Part shown: piece after piece, positions 15,564 through 23,118 of the stretch
How positions within the stretch are numbered: position 1 is the stretch's first letter
How the letters are laid out: each line of letters begins with the position of its first letter
Assembly: GCA_045540715.1 (NCBI GenBank)
Contig: JAZQHT010000014.1
Location: 78,186-142,185, forward strand
Direction of reading: 5' to 3'
DNA length: 64,000 nt
Origin: UMGS1279 sp045540715
GTDB taxonomy: Bacteria > Bacillota > Clostridia > Oscillospirales > Acutalibacteraceae
Notes under the pieces: model-generated
Told to the model about the DNA's origin: nothing
Databases searched by the model: none
The model's input: only the letters and a program-made list of their open reading frames with translations
Program-made: the position numbers and the translations under genes

Positions 15564-16532
15564 CTATTTATTTTTCATACCATATACGCCAACTGTTAAA
15601 GCGGCAAAATCACCAATTTGTTCGTGAAGTAAAGCAGGAAGCACTTCGCAAACAGAAGCAGAAATGCTTAATGCCTCTTTATCTATGACCTCTTTACAGC
15701 TTTCCCATAGTCCGTTACGGCTGCGTGTAAAAATACTGCCAATAACAATTCTTTCGGGGTTAAATAGGTCAATTAAAATTGAAAGGCCTTTGCCTAAATA
15801 TTTACCGCAAAGACGATATACTTCAATTGCAGTTGGATCGCCATACTGTTCGGCCGCAATAGCAACGCTTTTTGCAGTAATACCTTCAGGTGCTGTATCG
15901 GGGTTAAAATATAGTGGGGTGTTGCCTTGTTGATGAGCTTCAAGACCTAATGTATAGCCTAATTGAGCAATACCGCCGCCCGAACAAAAGCCTTCAAAAC
16001 TGCCTCTTTTACCAAAGCCGACCGGTCCGTTTTCGCTAAGTCTAATGTGGCCCAGCTCCCCTGCATTACCGTTTGTACCTTCATAAAGTTTGCCGTCTAA
16101 AATTAGACCCGCACCAAGTCCCGTGCCAAAGGTCATAAATATCATATTATTACTGCCCATACCGGCACCATAAAGCCACTCGGCAAGTGCGCAAGCATTA
16201 GCATCGTTTTGCAAAAATGCAGGAATTTTAAATTCTTCTTCTAAAATTTCAACAATTTTAAAATCTTTAAAATTAGGTAGGTTTGGTGGGCAAAGAATTG
16301 TACCGGTTTTACTATCTAACGGGCCACCGCAAGAAATACCAATGCACTCTGCATTATATTTTTCTTTATATTCTTTTATGGTGGGGTAAAATTCTTTAAG
16401 CATATCTAAACCCGAAATATTGGTATTAGTTTTAAAAACTTGTTTTTCTAAAACCTTAATTTCGCCATCTAATGCTTCACCAATAATAACCGCACATTTA
16501 GTGCCGCCAATATCTAAACCAATAATATTCAA
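15564..16532 (-). CDS. ROK-family sugar kinase lacking the zinc-binding cysteine motif
   Basis: 322 residues. The N-terminal phosphate loop IIGLDIGGTKCAVIIGE, catalytic FLQNDANACALAEWLYGAG and the second ATP site TFGTGLGAGLILDGKLYEG are all present, as is GNAGELGHIRL. The CxCGxxGCxE zinc motif expected after this His is replaced by a Gly/Phe-rich stretch ending FEGFCSGGG. This fits a subgroup of ROK hexokinases and not repressors; there is no N-terminal helix-turn-helix. The start is TTG at 16532, with AGGAAGTG five bases upstream. First gene of the kinase-isomerase-aldolase operon, probably phosphorylating the sugar that the isomerase then uses. Confidence 0.85.
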   Translation of the reverse strand: MNIIGLDIGGTKCAVIIGEALDGEIKVLEKQVFKTNTNISGLDMLKEFYPTIKEYKEKYNAECIGISCGGPLDSKTGTILCPPNLPNFKDFKIVEILEEEFKIPAFLQNDANACALAEWLYGAGMGSNNMIFMTFGTGLGAGLILDGKLYEGTNGNAGELGHIRLSENGPVGFGKRGSFEGFCSGGGIAQLGYTLGLEAHQQGNTPLYFNPDTAPEGITAKSVAIAAEQYGDPTAIEVYRLCGKYLGKGLSILIDLFNPERIVIGSIFTRSRNGLWESCKEVIDKEALSISASVCEVLPALLHEQIGDFAALTVGVYGMKNK

Positions 16533-16552
16533 GATATCACTTCCTTAAAAAC

Positions 16553-16581
16553 ATTATAAACCAAAAGCAATATTTATGCAA
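16553..16581 (-). promoter_or_regulatory. Promoter of the ROK kinase operon
   Basis: On the minus strand TTGCAT (16576-16581), 17-base spacer, TATAAT (16553-16558). Confidence 0.65.
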
Positions 16582-16684
16582 TTACATATTTAAATAAAAT
16601 AATTGAAAATATTATATTTATAATATATAATAAATACATATTAATTTACCGCAAGTTTTTAAGATATTTTTTAGGAGATAATTT

Positions 16685-17650
16685 ATGATGAAATTTAATA
16701 TTTCGGGTTCTTCGGTTGAATGTTTTGCAGTTATTAAAGATATAACCATTAAAACAAGCGCCAAAGGTGGCGAGTTTTTGGATATGAACCTTACTAACAA
16801 AACCGGTGCAATAAATGCAAAATTATGGGATTACAGCCCCTTAATTCACGGCAGTTTCATTGCTGGAGACGTTATTAAGGTTAGAGGTGTTTTATCTCAA
16901 TTTAACGGGGCAGACCAACTTAAAATTGAAAAAATCAGACATATTACTTCTAACGATAATATTAACCCTTCTGATTACGTTAAATCGGCTGATTTTGATT
17001 CTGATGAAATGTTTAACGCCCTTATTGAAATTGCAAACGGCTTTTCTGATAACACCTTAAAGGCAATTACCCTTGATATATTAAATGCATATAAAGAAAA
17101 GCTACTTATTTGGCCTGCCGCCTTTAAACTTCATCACGCGGTTCGTGGCGGCCTACTTTATCACACACTTTCGGTTGTTCGCCTAGCGCAAAGTTTAATA
17201 ACCGTTTACCCGTTTATTGATAGTGATTTGCTTCTTTCGGGCGCCATTTTGCACGACGTTGGCAAAATTGAAGAATTAGATGCTACCGAACTTGGCGTTT
17301 CAACGGGTTATACTTTTGAAGGTAATTTGATTGGCCACTTAACAAAGGGCGCCATTTTGGTTGACAGCACCGCTAAAAAATTAGGTTTAGAAGGTGAAAG
17401 CGTAACGCTACTTACACACATGATGGTAAGCCACCACGGTGTGCCTGAATATGGCTCTGCGGTTCTTCCCCAATTTTTAGAAGCAATTTTACTTAATATG
17501 CTTGATAATATTGATGCCACAGCCTATGAAGTTTTAGAAGAAACGGGAGAGGTTGCAAAGGGCGAATTTACAGGCAAAGTATTTTGTTTAGATGGCCGCA
17601 AACTTTATAACCACGGCCGTAAAGACCGCAAAAAACCCAATATATTATAA
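16685..17650 (+). CDS. yhaM: YhaM-type 3'-5' exoribonuclease (OB fold plus HD domain)
   Basis: 321 residues. Residues ~1-90 are an OB-fold nucleic-acid-binding domain (DITIKTSAKGGEFLDMNLTN, GDVIKVRGVLSQFNG). Residues ~140-300 are an HD-type metal hydrolase: HHAVRGGLLYHTLSVVRLA, then ILHDVGKIEEL (the HD pair), and MMVSHHGVPEYGS (further His ligands). This is the domain order of YhaM/CbfA 3'-5' exonucleases acting in RNA turnover. AGGAGATAATTT precedes two consecutive ATGs; I take the first. Monocistronic, divergent from the ROK operon. Confidence 0.9.
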   Translation: MMKFNISGSSVECFAVIKDITIKTSAKGGEFLDMNLTNKTGAINAKLWDYSPLIHGSFIAGDVIKVRGVLSQFNGADQLKIEKIRHITSNDNINPSDYVKSADFDSDEMFNALIEIANGFSDNTLKAITLDILNAYKEKLLIWPAAFKLHHAVRGGLLYHTLSVVRLAQSLITVYPFIDSDLLLSGAILHDVGKIEELDATELGVSTGYTFEGNLIGHLTKGAILVDSTAKKLGLEGESVTLLTHMMVSHHGVPEYGSAVLPQFLEAILLNMLDNIDATAYEVLEETGEVAKGEFTGKVFCLDGRKLYNHGRKDRKKPNIL

Positions 17651-17654
17651 AAAC

Positions 17655-17683
17655 AAAGCACCGAAATCTCGGTGCTTTTATTT
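17655..17683 (+). terminator. Terminator of yhaM
   Basis: AAAGCACCG, loop, CGGTGCTTTTATTTTT immediately after the gene. Confidence 0.85.
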
Positions 17684-17706
17684 TTGAAAAAATTTTTAAA
17701 AAACTC

Positions 17707-17735
17707 TTGACAAACCCTCGTTATTTAATTATAAT
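17707..17735 (+). promoter_or_regulatory. Consensus promoter of the tRNA-Met/tRNA-Glu unit
   Basis: Perfect TTGACA (17707-17712), 17-base spacer, perfect TATAAT (17730-17735). The strongest promoter in the window, as expected for tRNA genes. A direct repeat of ATATGGCGG lies at the 5' end of the transcript. Confidence 0.9.
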
Positions 17736-17764
17736 ATTTAAGTCGCTATATGGCGGCCTCATAT

Positions 17765-17841
17765 GGCGGTATAGCTCAGCTGGCTAGAGCATTCGGTTCA
17801 TACCCGAAGTGTCGTTGGTTCAAATCCGACTGCCGCTACCA
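17765..17841 (+). tRNA. tRNA-Met (CAT), elongator type
   Basis: 77 bases including the encoded CCA. Acceptor GGCGGTA pairs with TGCCGCT through a terminal G-U; D-arm TAGCTCAGCTGGCTAGAGCA; anticodon CAT in loop TTCATAC; T-loop GGTTCAAATCC. Position 1 is paired and the anticodon stem lacks the three G-C pairs of the initiator, so this is the elongator. An Ile-lysidine tRNA with CAT anticodon cannot be fully excluded. Confidence 0.93.
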
Positions 17842-17880
17842 ATTAAATTATAAACCCTAACGGGTTTTATATATACGCAC

Positions 17881-17955
17881 GGCCCGGTGGTCAAGCGGTT
17901 AAGACACCGCCCTTTCACGGCGGTAACACGGGTTCGATTCCCGTCCGGGTCACCA
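17881..17955 (+). tRNA. tRNA-Glu (TTC)
   Basis: Acceptor GGCCCGG pairs with CCGGGTC, followed by A and an encoded CCA; anticodon TTC in loop CTTTCAC; T-loop GGTTCGATTCC. It follows tRNA-Met by 39 bases and shares its promoter and terminator. Confidence 0.96.
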
Positions 17956-17990
17956 AAAAAGAACGAAGAAAAAGCTTCGTTCTTTTTTAC
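17955..17990 (+). terminator. Terminator of the tRNA-Met/tRNA-Glu unit
   Basis: AAAAAAGAACGAAG, loop, CTTCGTTCTTTTTT directly after tRNA-Glu. Confidence 0.9.
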
Positions 17991-18023
17991 TTTTTACCTA
18001 TTGTTTTTTTAATATTAAATAAA

Positions 18024-18060
18024 ACAAAAAGTCGAGCAACAAAGCGCTCGACTTTTTTTA
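18024..18060. terminator. Terminator downstream of the HAD hydrolase gene
   Basis: AAAAAGTCGAGC, loop, GCGCTCGACTTTTTTT; A and T tracts on both sides. It overlaps the end of the minus-strand HAD gene. Confidence 0.82.
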
Positions 18061-18876
18061 TTTAATAAAATTTTCTAAAATGTATTTTGCAGAGTGCTCT
18101 TTATAATTGCATATAACCTTATTAGCTACTTCTTTTAATTCTTCCACCGCATTTTCAACCGCAAGACCAAGCCCCGCCATTTTTACCATTGTGCAATCGT
18201 TGGTGCTGTCTCCTACCGCTATTGTGGCATTTCTATCTATACCTAATATATCCGCAAGGCACATAAGCGAATTACCCTTGCCGGCTTCTTTTGCCACTAT
18301 TTCAATGTTATTAGGATCTGTTTGTGCAATAATAACGTCATTATCGTTTTCAAAATATTTTTGGCAGTCAATAAGATCTTTTTTATTTTTAAAAAAAGGT
18401 ACAAGCATTGAAATTCCATCTAACGAATAAACAAATTCTTTAAAGTTCTCTTTTGCCACTTCTTTTGCTAAAGAAAATTCCACCCAATGCTTATTCATAT
18501 TATAGCTTTTATAAATTTCGGCATCGTGCTTTTGCTTATCGCAATAAGAATAAATATCGTGATGAACAAATATACAAATATCGTAAGAAAAAAGTTTATC
18601 TAAAACTTGCTTTGTTTTTTCTTTTTTCATTAAAAACTCAAACATTTCGTTATTTTGTTTGTCGTAAATTTGAGCACCATCTGAAACAATATAATATCTA
18701 AAAAGCTCGGTTTCTTTTAGGTGTTTTGGCAGTTCGTCAAAGGCGCGGCCTGTTGCCGGCACAAAATAAACACCTTTATTAATTATTTCTTTTATAGCAT
18801 TTTGGTTTTCTTCGCTTATGGCATCATGACGTAAAAGAGTGCCGTCAAGGTCAGAAGCAATAATTTTATAATCCAT
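18058..18876 (-). CDS. Cof-type HAD-superfamily phosphatase
   Basis: 272 residues of the Cof/YbjI type IIB HAD family, which dephosphorylates sugar phosphates or cofactors. Motif I IASDLDGTLLRHD at residues ~5-17, motif II FVPATGRAFDEL, motif III AGKGNSLMCLADILG with the catalytic Lys, motif IV IAVGDSTNDCTMVKMAGLGLAVENA. Start at ATG 18876 (AAAGG eight bases upstream) is preferred over 18906, which would run into the intergenic hairpin. It follows serS on the same strand after a 53-base gap containing a strong hairpin, so transcription from the galE operon may be reduced there. Confidence 0.88.
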   Translation of the reverse strand: MDYKIIASDLDGTLLRHDAISEENQNAIKEIINKGVYFVPATGRAFDELPKHLKETELFRYYIVSDGAQIYDKQNNEMFEFLMKKEKTKQVLDKLFSYDICIFVHHDIYSYCDKQKHDAEIYKSYNMNKHWVEFSLAKEVAKENFKEFVYSLDGISMLVPFFKNKKDLIDCQKYFENDNDVIIAQTDPNNIEIVAKEAGKGNSLMCLADILGIDRNATIAVGDSTNDCTMVKMAGLGLAVENAVEELKEVANKVICNYKEHSAKYILENFIK

Positions 18877-18899
18877 ATTTTTTACCTTTGCATATTTAA

Positions 18900-18921
18900 C
18901 CCCCACTAAAAATAGTGGGGG
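18900..18921. other. Strong hairpin between serS and the HAD gene
   Basis: CCCCCACT, six-base AT loop, AGTGGGGG: a perfect 8-bp GC-rich stem. On the minus strand it is followed by TTAAATATGC and not by a proper T run. It may therefore be an mRNA processing or stability element, or a leaky terminator. Confidence 0.5.
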
Positions 18922-18929
18922 ATTTTTAA

Positions 18930-20216
18930 TTATTTTGTTGGGATTAACTTTTCTTTACCGCCCATATATGGTTGTAAAGCTTTTGGAATTAATACACTAC
19001 CGTCAGCTTGTAGGTTATTTTCTAAAAATGCAATTAACATTCTAGGAGGAGCAACAACGGTGTTATTGAGTGTGTGTGCCAAATATTTACCATTTTCGCC
19101 TGCAACACGAATTTTTAATCTTCTTGCTTGGGCATCGCCTAAGTTAGAGCAAGAGCCAACTTCAAAATATTTTTGTTGGCGGGGGCTCCAAGCTTCAACG
19201 TCAACAGATTTAACCTTTAAATCTGCAAGGTCGCCAGAGCAGCACTCTAAGGTTCTTACAGGTATATCTAAAGAACGGAATAAATCAACTGTATTTTGCC
19301 ATAGCTTATCAAACCACATTGGGCTGTCTTCGGGTTTACAAACAACAATCATTTCTTGTTTTTCAAACTGGTGAATTCTATAAACGCCGCGTTCTTCAAG
19401 TCCGTGTGCGCCCTTTTCTTTTCTAAAGCAGGGTGAATAGCTTGTAAGTGTTTGAGGCAAAGTATCTTCGGGTACGATTGTATCAATAAATTTACCAATC
19501 ATACTGTGTTCGCTAGTACCGATAAGATAAAGGTCTTCCCCCTCAATTTTATACATCATAGCTTCCATTTCTGCAAAAGACATAACGCCTGTTACAACGT
19601 CGCTTCTAATCATAAATGGAGGAATACAATAAGTAAAGCCACGGTCAATCATAAAATCTCTGGCATAAGAAATAACTGCAGAGTGTAATCTTGCGATATC
19701 GCCCATTAAGTAATAAAAGCCGTTACCAGCAACCCTTCTTGCGCTATCAAGGTCAATTCCGTTAAAGCGTTCCATAATATCTGTGTGATATGGCACCTCA
19801 AAATCGGGTGTAAAAGCTTCGCCGTAACGTTTTACTTCAACGTTTTCGCTGTCGTCCTTACCAATTGGAACAGATGGGTCAATAATGTTAGGAATAACCA
19901 TCATAATTTTTTTGATTTTTTCGTTTAATTCTGCTTCTTTTGCTTCAAGTTCAGCTAATCTTGCTGCATTTTCTGCAACTTCTTTTTTCTTTAGTTCTGC
20001 TTCTTCACGAAGGCCTTTTGCCATAAGGCCGCCAATTTCTTTAGAAATGCGGTTACGAGAACCACGAAGACCATCGGCTTCACCTTTCACGGCTCTGTTT
20101 TCTTCGTCAAGAGCAATTACTTCGTCAACTAAAGGTAACTTGCTGTCTTGAAATTTATTTTTAATGTTTTGTTTAACGATTTCAGGATTTTCTCTTAAAA
20201 ATTTAATGTCTAACAT
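18930..20216 (-). CDS. serS: Seryl-tRNA synthetase
   Basis: 428 residues, normal SerRS length. An N-terminal coiled coil (~25-100, charged, LAELEAKEAELNEKIKKIMM) binds the tRNA. The class II catalytic core has motif 2 CFRKEKGAHGLEERGVYRIH followed by QFEKQE, and the C-terminal motif 3 region HTLNNTVVAPPRMLIAFLEN. The NTVVAPPR wording differs from the more common GSGLAVGR and marks a variant clade. Charges tRNA-Ser and tRNA-Sec with serine. Nine bases downstream of spo0J and without a T-box, it appears to be co-transcribed with galE-soj-spo0J. Confidence 0.96.
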   Translation of the reverse strand: MLDIKFLRENPEIVKQNIKNKFQDSKLPLVDEVIALDEENRAVKGEADGLRGSRNRISKEIGGLMAKGLREEAELKKKEVAENAARLAELEAKEAELNEKIKKIMMVIPNIIDPSVPIGKDDSENVEVKRYGEAFTPDFEVPYHTDIMERFNGIDLDSARRVAGNGFYYLMGDIARLHSAVISYARDFMIDRGFTYCIPPFMIRSDVVTGVMSFAEMEAMMYKIEGEDLYLIGTSEHSMIGKFIDTIVPEDTLPQTLTSYSPCFRKEKGAHGLEERGVYRIHQFEKQEMIVVCKPEDSPMWFDKLWQNTVDLFRSLDIPVRTLECCSGDLADLKVKSVDVEAWSPRQQKYFEVGSCSNLGDAQARRLKIRVAGENGKYLAHTLNNTVVAPPRMLIAFLENNLQADGSVLIPKALQPYMGGKEKLIPTK

Positions 20217-20225
20217 TTATATAAC

Positions 20226-21065
20226 CTACCATTCTCTATCTGTTAAGCGCTTTGCAATATCGCTTAATTCTTCTTTGTTGTAAAACTCAATTGTAATTGT
20301 GCCCTTGCCGTTTTTCTTTGAGTTTATTTTAACCGAGCGGCGCATTGCATTTTTTAATGCAATTGCCGTTTCGTCGTAAAAGCGGTCTTTAACTTCGGGC
20401 ATATCAATTTGTTTTGTGGGGGCAGCTTTAAAGTTTTCTATTTCTCTAACGCTAGCACCATTAATTGCCGCCTTTAAAGCATCTTCGCGAAGACGTAAAT
20501 CTTCAATAGATAAAAGAGCTTTAGCATGTCCTAAAGAGATTTTACCTTCTTTTAAGGCTCTGCGTGAGGCACCGTCTAAAGAAAGCACTCTAAGTGAATT
20601 TGCCACGTAACTACGGCTTTTATTGACCTTTTTTGCAACCTGCTCTTGTGTAAGGCCCAATTCTTTAATTAAGTTACTATAACCTTCTGCCTCTTCAATT
20701 GGGTTTAGGTCTTCACGCTGCAAGTTTTCAATTAAGGCAATTTCCATTACCTCGTCATCACGAAACTCACGAATTACTGCTTTAATTGTTGAAAGACCTG
20801 CTTTTCTTGAAGCACGCCAACGACGTTCACCTGCAATTATTTGATAACGTCCGTTTGTAAGTGGACGCACCAAAATTGGTTGCAAAAGTCCGTGTTCTTT
20901 TATAGAAGCTGCAAGTTCTTCTAAAGCTTCTTCAGAAAAATCTTTACGAGGTTGATTTTTGTTTGGCTCAACCTCCATAATTCTAAGTTCAACGCTACCG
21001 GTTGATTCGGTATTATCCATAAAAAGCGAATCCAAGCCGCGTCCAAGTCCGCCTATTTTAGCCAT
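20226..21065 (-). CDS. parB: Chromosome-partitioning ParB protein Spo0J
   Basis: 279 residues. GGLGRGLDSLF at the N-terminus is the typical Soj-interacting start. The ParB/CTPase domain shows IMEVEPNKNQPRKDFSEEAL, LLQPILVRP and IIAGERRWRASRKAGL. The helix-turn-helix is LTQEQVAKKVNKSRSYVANSLRVL; the C-terminal dimerisation domain is short. ParB binds parS sites near the origin and spreads as a CTP-dependent clamp. Fourteen bases separate it from soj. No parS site was found by eye in this window. Confidence 0.95.
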   Translation of the reverse strand: MAKIGGLGRGLDSLFMDNTESTGSVELRIMEVEPNKNQPRKDFSEEALEELAASIKEHGLLQPILVRPLTNGRYQIIAGERRWRASRKAGLSTIKAVIREFRDDEVMEIALIENLQREDLNPIEEAEGYSNLIKELGLTQEQVAKKVNKSRSYVANSLRVLSLDGASRRALKEGKISLGHAKALLSIEDLRLREDALKAAINGASVREIENFKAAPTKQIDMPEVKDRFYDETAIALKNAMRRSVKINSKKNGKGTITIEFYNKEELSDIAKRLTDREW

Positions 21066-21079
21066 CTTTACTTCTCCTT

Positions 21080-21850
21080 TTAAAAGCCTTTTTTGTTTGC
21101 TTTTATAAATTCTTTCGCAAGGTCGTTATAAGCGTTTGCACCTTTAGAGTGCTTATCGTAATACTGAATTGGTTTACCAAAAGAGGGTGCTTCTGAAAGG
21201 CGAACCGCTCTTGGAATAACTGTGGAATAAAGTTTTTTACCAAAGAACTTTTTAATTTCTGCAACTACCTGACGGGTTAAATTTAATCGGCCGTCGTACA
21301 TAGTTAAAAGTACGCCCTCAAGCTCAATTAAAGAGTTATATCTTAATTTTACCTGCCTTACGGAAGCCATTAACTGACTTAGCCCTTCAAGTGCAAAATA
21401 TTCGCACTGAATTGGAACTAAAAAGCTATCACTTGCTGTTAATGCGTTAATTGTGATAATGCTTAATGAAGGTGGGCAGTCTATAAAAATAAAGTCGTAA
21501 TTATCTCTTACTGTTGAAAGGGCATTTTTAAGGGCATTTTCGCGACTGGAAACAGAAATAAGTTCAATTTCTGCACCTGCTAAATCCATAGTAGTTGGAA
21601 TTACGTCAACGTTTTTAAATGCCGTTTTTACTATTGCGTCGTTAGCCGAAATTTCCCCCATTAAAAGTGTATAACTTGTGTTTTTAATGTTTTTAGAAAT
21701 TCCGTAAGCAGAGGTGGTGTTACCTTGTGGGTCAAGGTCAATTAGCAGCACCTTTTTTCCGGCAATGCCGACTGCGGCCGCCAGATTAACTGCTGTGGTG
21801 GTTTTACCAACCCCACCCTTTTGATTTACAATAGAAATTATTTTACCCAT
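21080..21850 (-). CDS. parA: Chromosome-partitioning ATPase ParA (Soj)
   Basis: 256 residues. Deviant Walker A IVNQKGGVGKTTTAVNLAAA at residues ~6-25, Walker B FIFIDCPPSLSIITINAL, and the switch region DLDPQGNTTSAYG are all intact. Partner of the adjacent ParB in origin segregation and, in sporulating relatives, control of replication initiation. Read from the galE promoter. Confidence 0.96.
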   Translation of the reverse strand: MGKIISIVNQKGGVGKTTTAVNLAAAVGIAGKKVLLIDLDPQGNTTSAYGISKNIKNTSYTLLMGEISANDAIVKTAFKNVDVIPTTMDLAGAEIELISVSSRENALKNALSTVRDNYDFIFIDCPPSLSIITINALTASDSFLVPIQCEYFALEGLSQLMASVRQVKLRYNSLIELEGVLLTMYDGRLNLTRQVVAEIKKFFGKKLYSTVIPRAVRLSEAPSFGKPIQYYDKHSKGANAYNDLAKEFIKANKKGF

Positions 21851-21871
21851 TTTTCTTCCTTAAATTGTTTT

Positions 21872-22879
21872 TTAATTATAACCCATTGGGTTATTTTCTT
21901 GCCAACGCCATGTGTCAATACACATTCTTTCAACGTCGTACTCTGCAGTCCAACCTAAAACTTCTTTTGCTTTATCGGGTAAAGCATATACAGTTGCAAG
22001 GTCGCCTGGGCGACGTGCTACGATTTTAAATGGAACTTCTTTGCCACTTGCTTTTTCAAAAGCATTTTTAAGTTCTAATACGCTTGTTCCCTTACCTGTA
22101 CCTAGGTTAAATGCTTCGCAACCGGTTGCTTTTAATACGTATTCAACCGCTTTAACGTGGCCGCGTGCTAGGTCCACTACGTGTATGTAATCTCTAACGC
22201 CGGTGCCGTCGGGTGTATTATAATCATCACCAAAAACGGAAAGCTCTTTTAGTCTTCCTACTGCCACTTGAGAAATATATGGCATTAGATTATTAGGAAT
22301 ACCGTTGGGATCTTCGCCAATAAGGCCACTTTCGTGCGCGCCAATGGGGTTAAAGTAACGAAGCAATGCAATACTCCACTCTTCGCTAACCGCCAAGTCG
22401 CGTAAAATTTCTTCAATAAATAATTTGGTTTTGCCATAAGGGTTTATAGCTCCTAGTGGCATATCTTCTTTTAGGGGCATTTCTTCTTGTGTGCCATAAA
22501 CTGTAGCAGAAGAGGAAAATACTAGCTTTTTGCAGTTGTTTTCTCTCATAACTTCGCAAAGAACAAGTGTTGAAATTAGGTTGTTATCGTAATATTCAAG
22601 TGGTTTTGCAACACTTTCACCAACAGCTTTTAGCCCTGCAAAGTGAATAACCGAATCAATTTTTTCTTGTTTGAAAATATTATCAAGAGCGGCTTTATCT
22701 CTTAAATCAATTTCATAGAACTTAATTGTTTTGCCTGTAATTGTTTTTAAACGATTTAAAACCTCTTTTTTAGAGTTGCAAAGATTATCTGCAACCACAA
22801 CTTCGTAACCTGCGTTAATAAGTTCAATACAAGTATGTGAACCAATAAAGCCCGTTCCGCCTGAAATTAACACTGCCAT
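21872..22879 (-). CDS. galE: UDP-glucose 4-epimerase
   Basis: 335 residues. NAD-binding LISGGTGFIGSHTCIELINAG; catalytic FSSSATVYG (Ser/Thr) and YGKTK (Tyr-xxx-Lys); GTGVRDYIHVVDLARGHVKA and the C-terminal RRPGDLATVYA are classical GalE blocks. It interconverts UDP-glucose and UDP-galactose for glycan synthesis. It is unusual to find it leading the soj-spo0J-serS transcription unit; the 21-base gap to soj and the strong promoter upstream suggest one mRNA. Confidence 0.95.
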   Translation of the reverse strand: MAVLISGGTGFIGSHTCIELINAGYEVVVADNLCNSKKEVLNRLKTITGKTIKFYEIDLRDKAALDNIFKQEKIDSVIHFAGLKAVGESVAKPLEYYDNNLISTLVLCEVMRENNCKKLVFSSSATVYGTQEEMPLKEDMPLGAINPYGKTKLFIEEILRDLAVSEEWSIALLRYFNPIGAHESGLIGEDPNGIPNNLMPYISQVAVGRLKELSVFGDDYNTPDGTGVRDYIHVVDLARGHVKAVEYVLKATGCEAFNLGTGKGTSVLELKNAFEKASGKEVPFKIVARRPGDLATVYALPDKAKEVLGWTAEYDVERMCIDTWRWQENNPMGYN

Positions 22880-22927
22880 AAAAAACGCTCCCTTTATATT
22901 AAATAAATTAAATATATAGATATAATA

Positions 22928-22956
22928 ATTGTACTTTTATATTTTAGTTTTGTCAA
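22928..22956 (-). promoter_or_regulatory. Promoter of the galE-soj-spo0J-serS operon
   Basis: On the minus strand a perfect TTGACA (22951-22956), 17-base spacer and TACAAT (22928-22933). Confidence 0.75.
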
Positions 22957-23027
22957 CTGTTCGCGCAAAATAAAAAATAAATGTTTTTGAATTTTTTGTT
23001 AATTTTTATTTTTAAATCAAAAAATGG

Positions 23028-23056
23028 TTGTTTTTTTAATATCTTTTAGTTATAAT
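23028..23056 (+). promoter_or_regulatory. Promoter of the LacI-like sensor gene
   Basis: TTGTTT (23028-23033), 17-base spacer, TATAAT (23051-23056). Confidence 0.65.
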
Positions 23057-23064
23057 AACAGTAC

Positions 23065-23083
23065 TGGTCAAAAAAATTGGCCA
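23065..23083. promoter_or_regulatory. Candidate operator at the transcription start
   Basis: TGGTCAAAAAAATTGGCCA: two 7-base half-sites in inverted orientation with one mismatch around an A5 core. It sits a few bases past the expected transcription start, where a bound protein would block the promoter. The encoded regulator may bind it (inference). Confidence 0.45.
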
Positions 23084-23118
23084 TATAATAGAAAAAATTT
23101 AAACCTTTTGGTGAAATT

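Noticed and set aside
18900..18921. Hairpin after serS as an ordinary terminator
   Set aside because: The minus-strand side lacks a T run, so I list it only as a strong hairpin.
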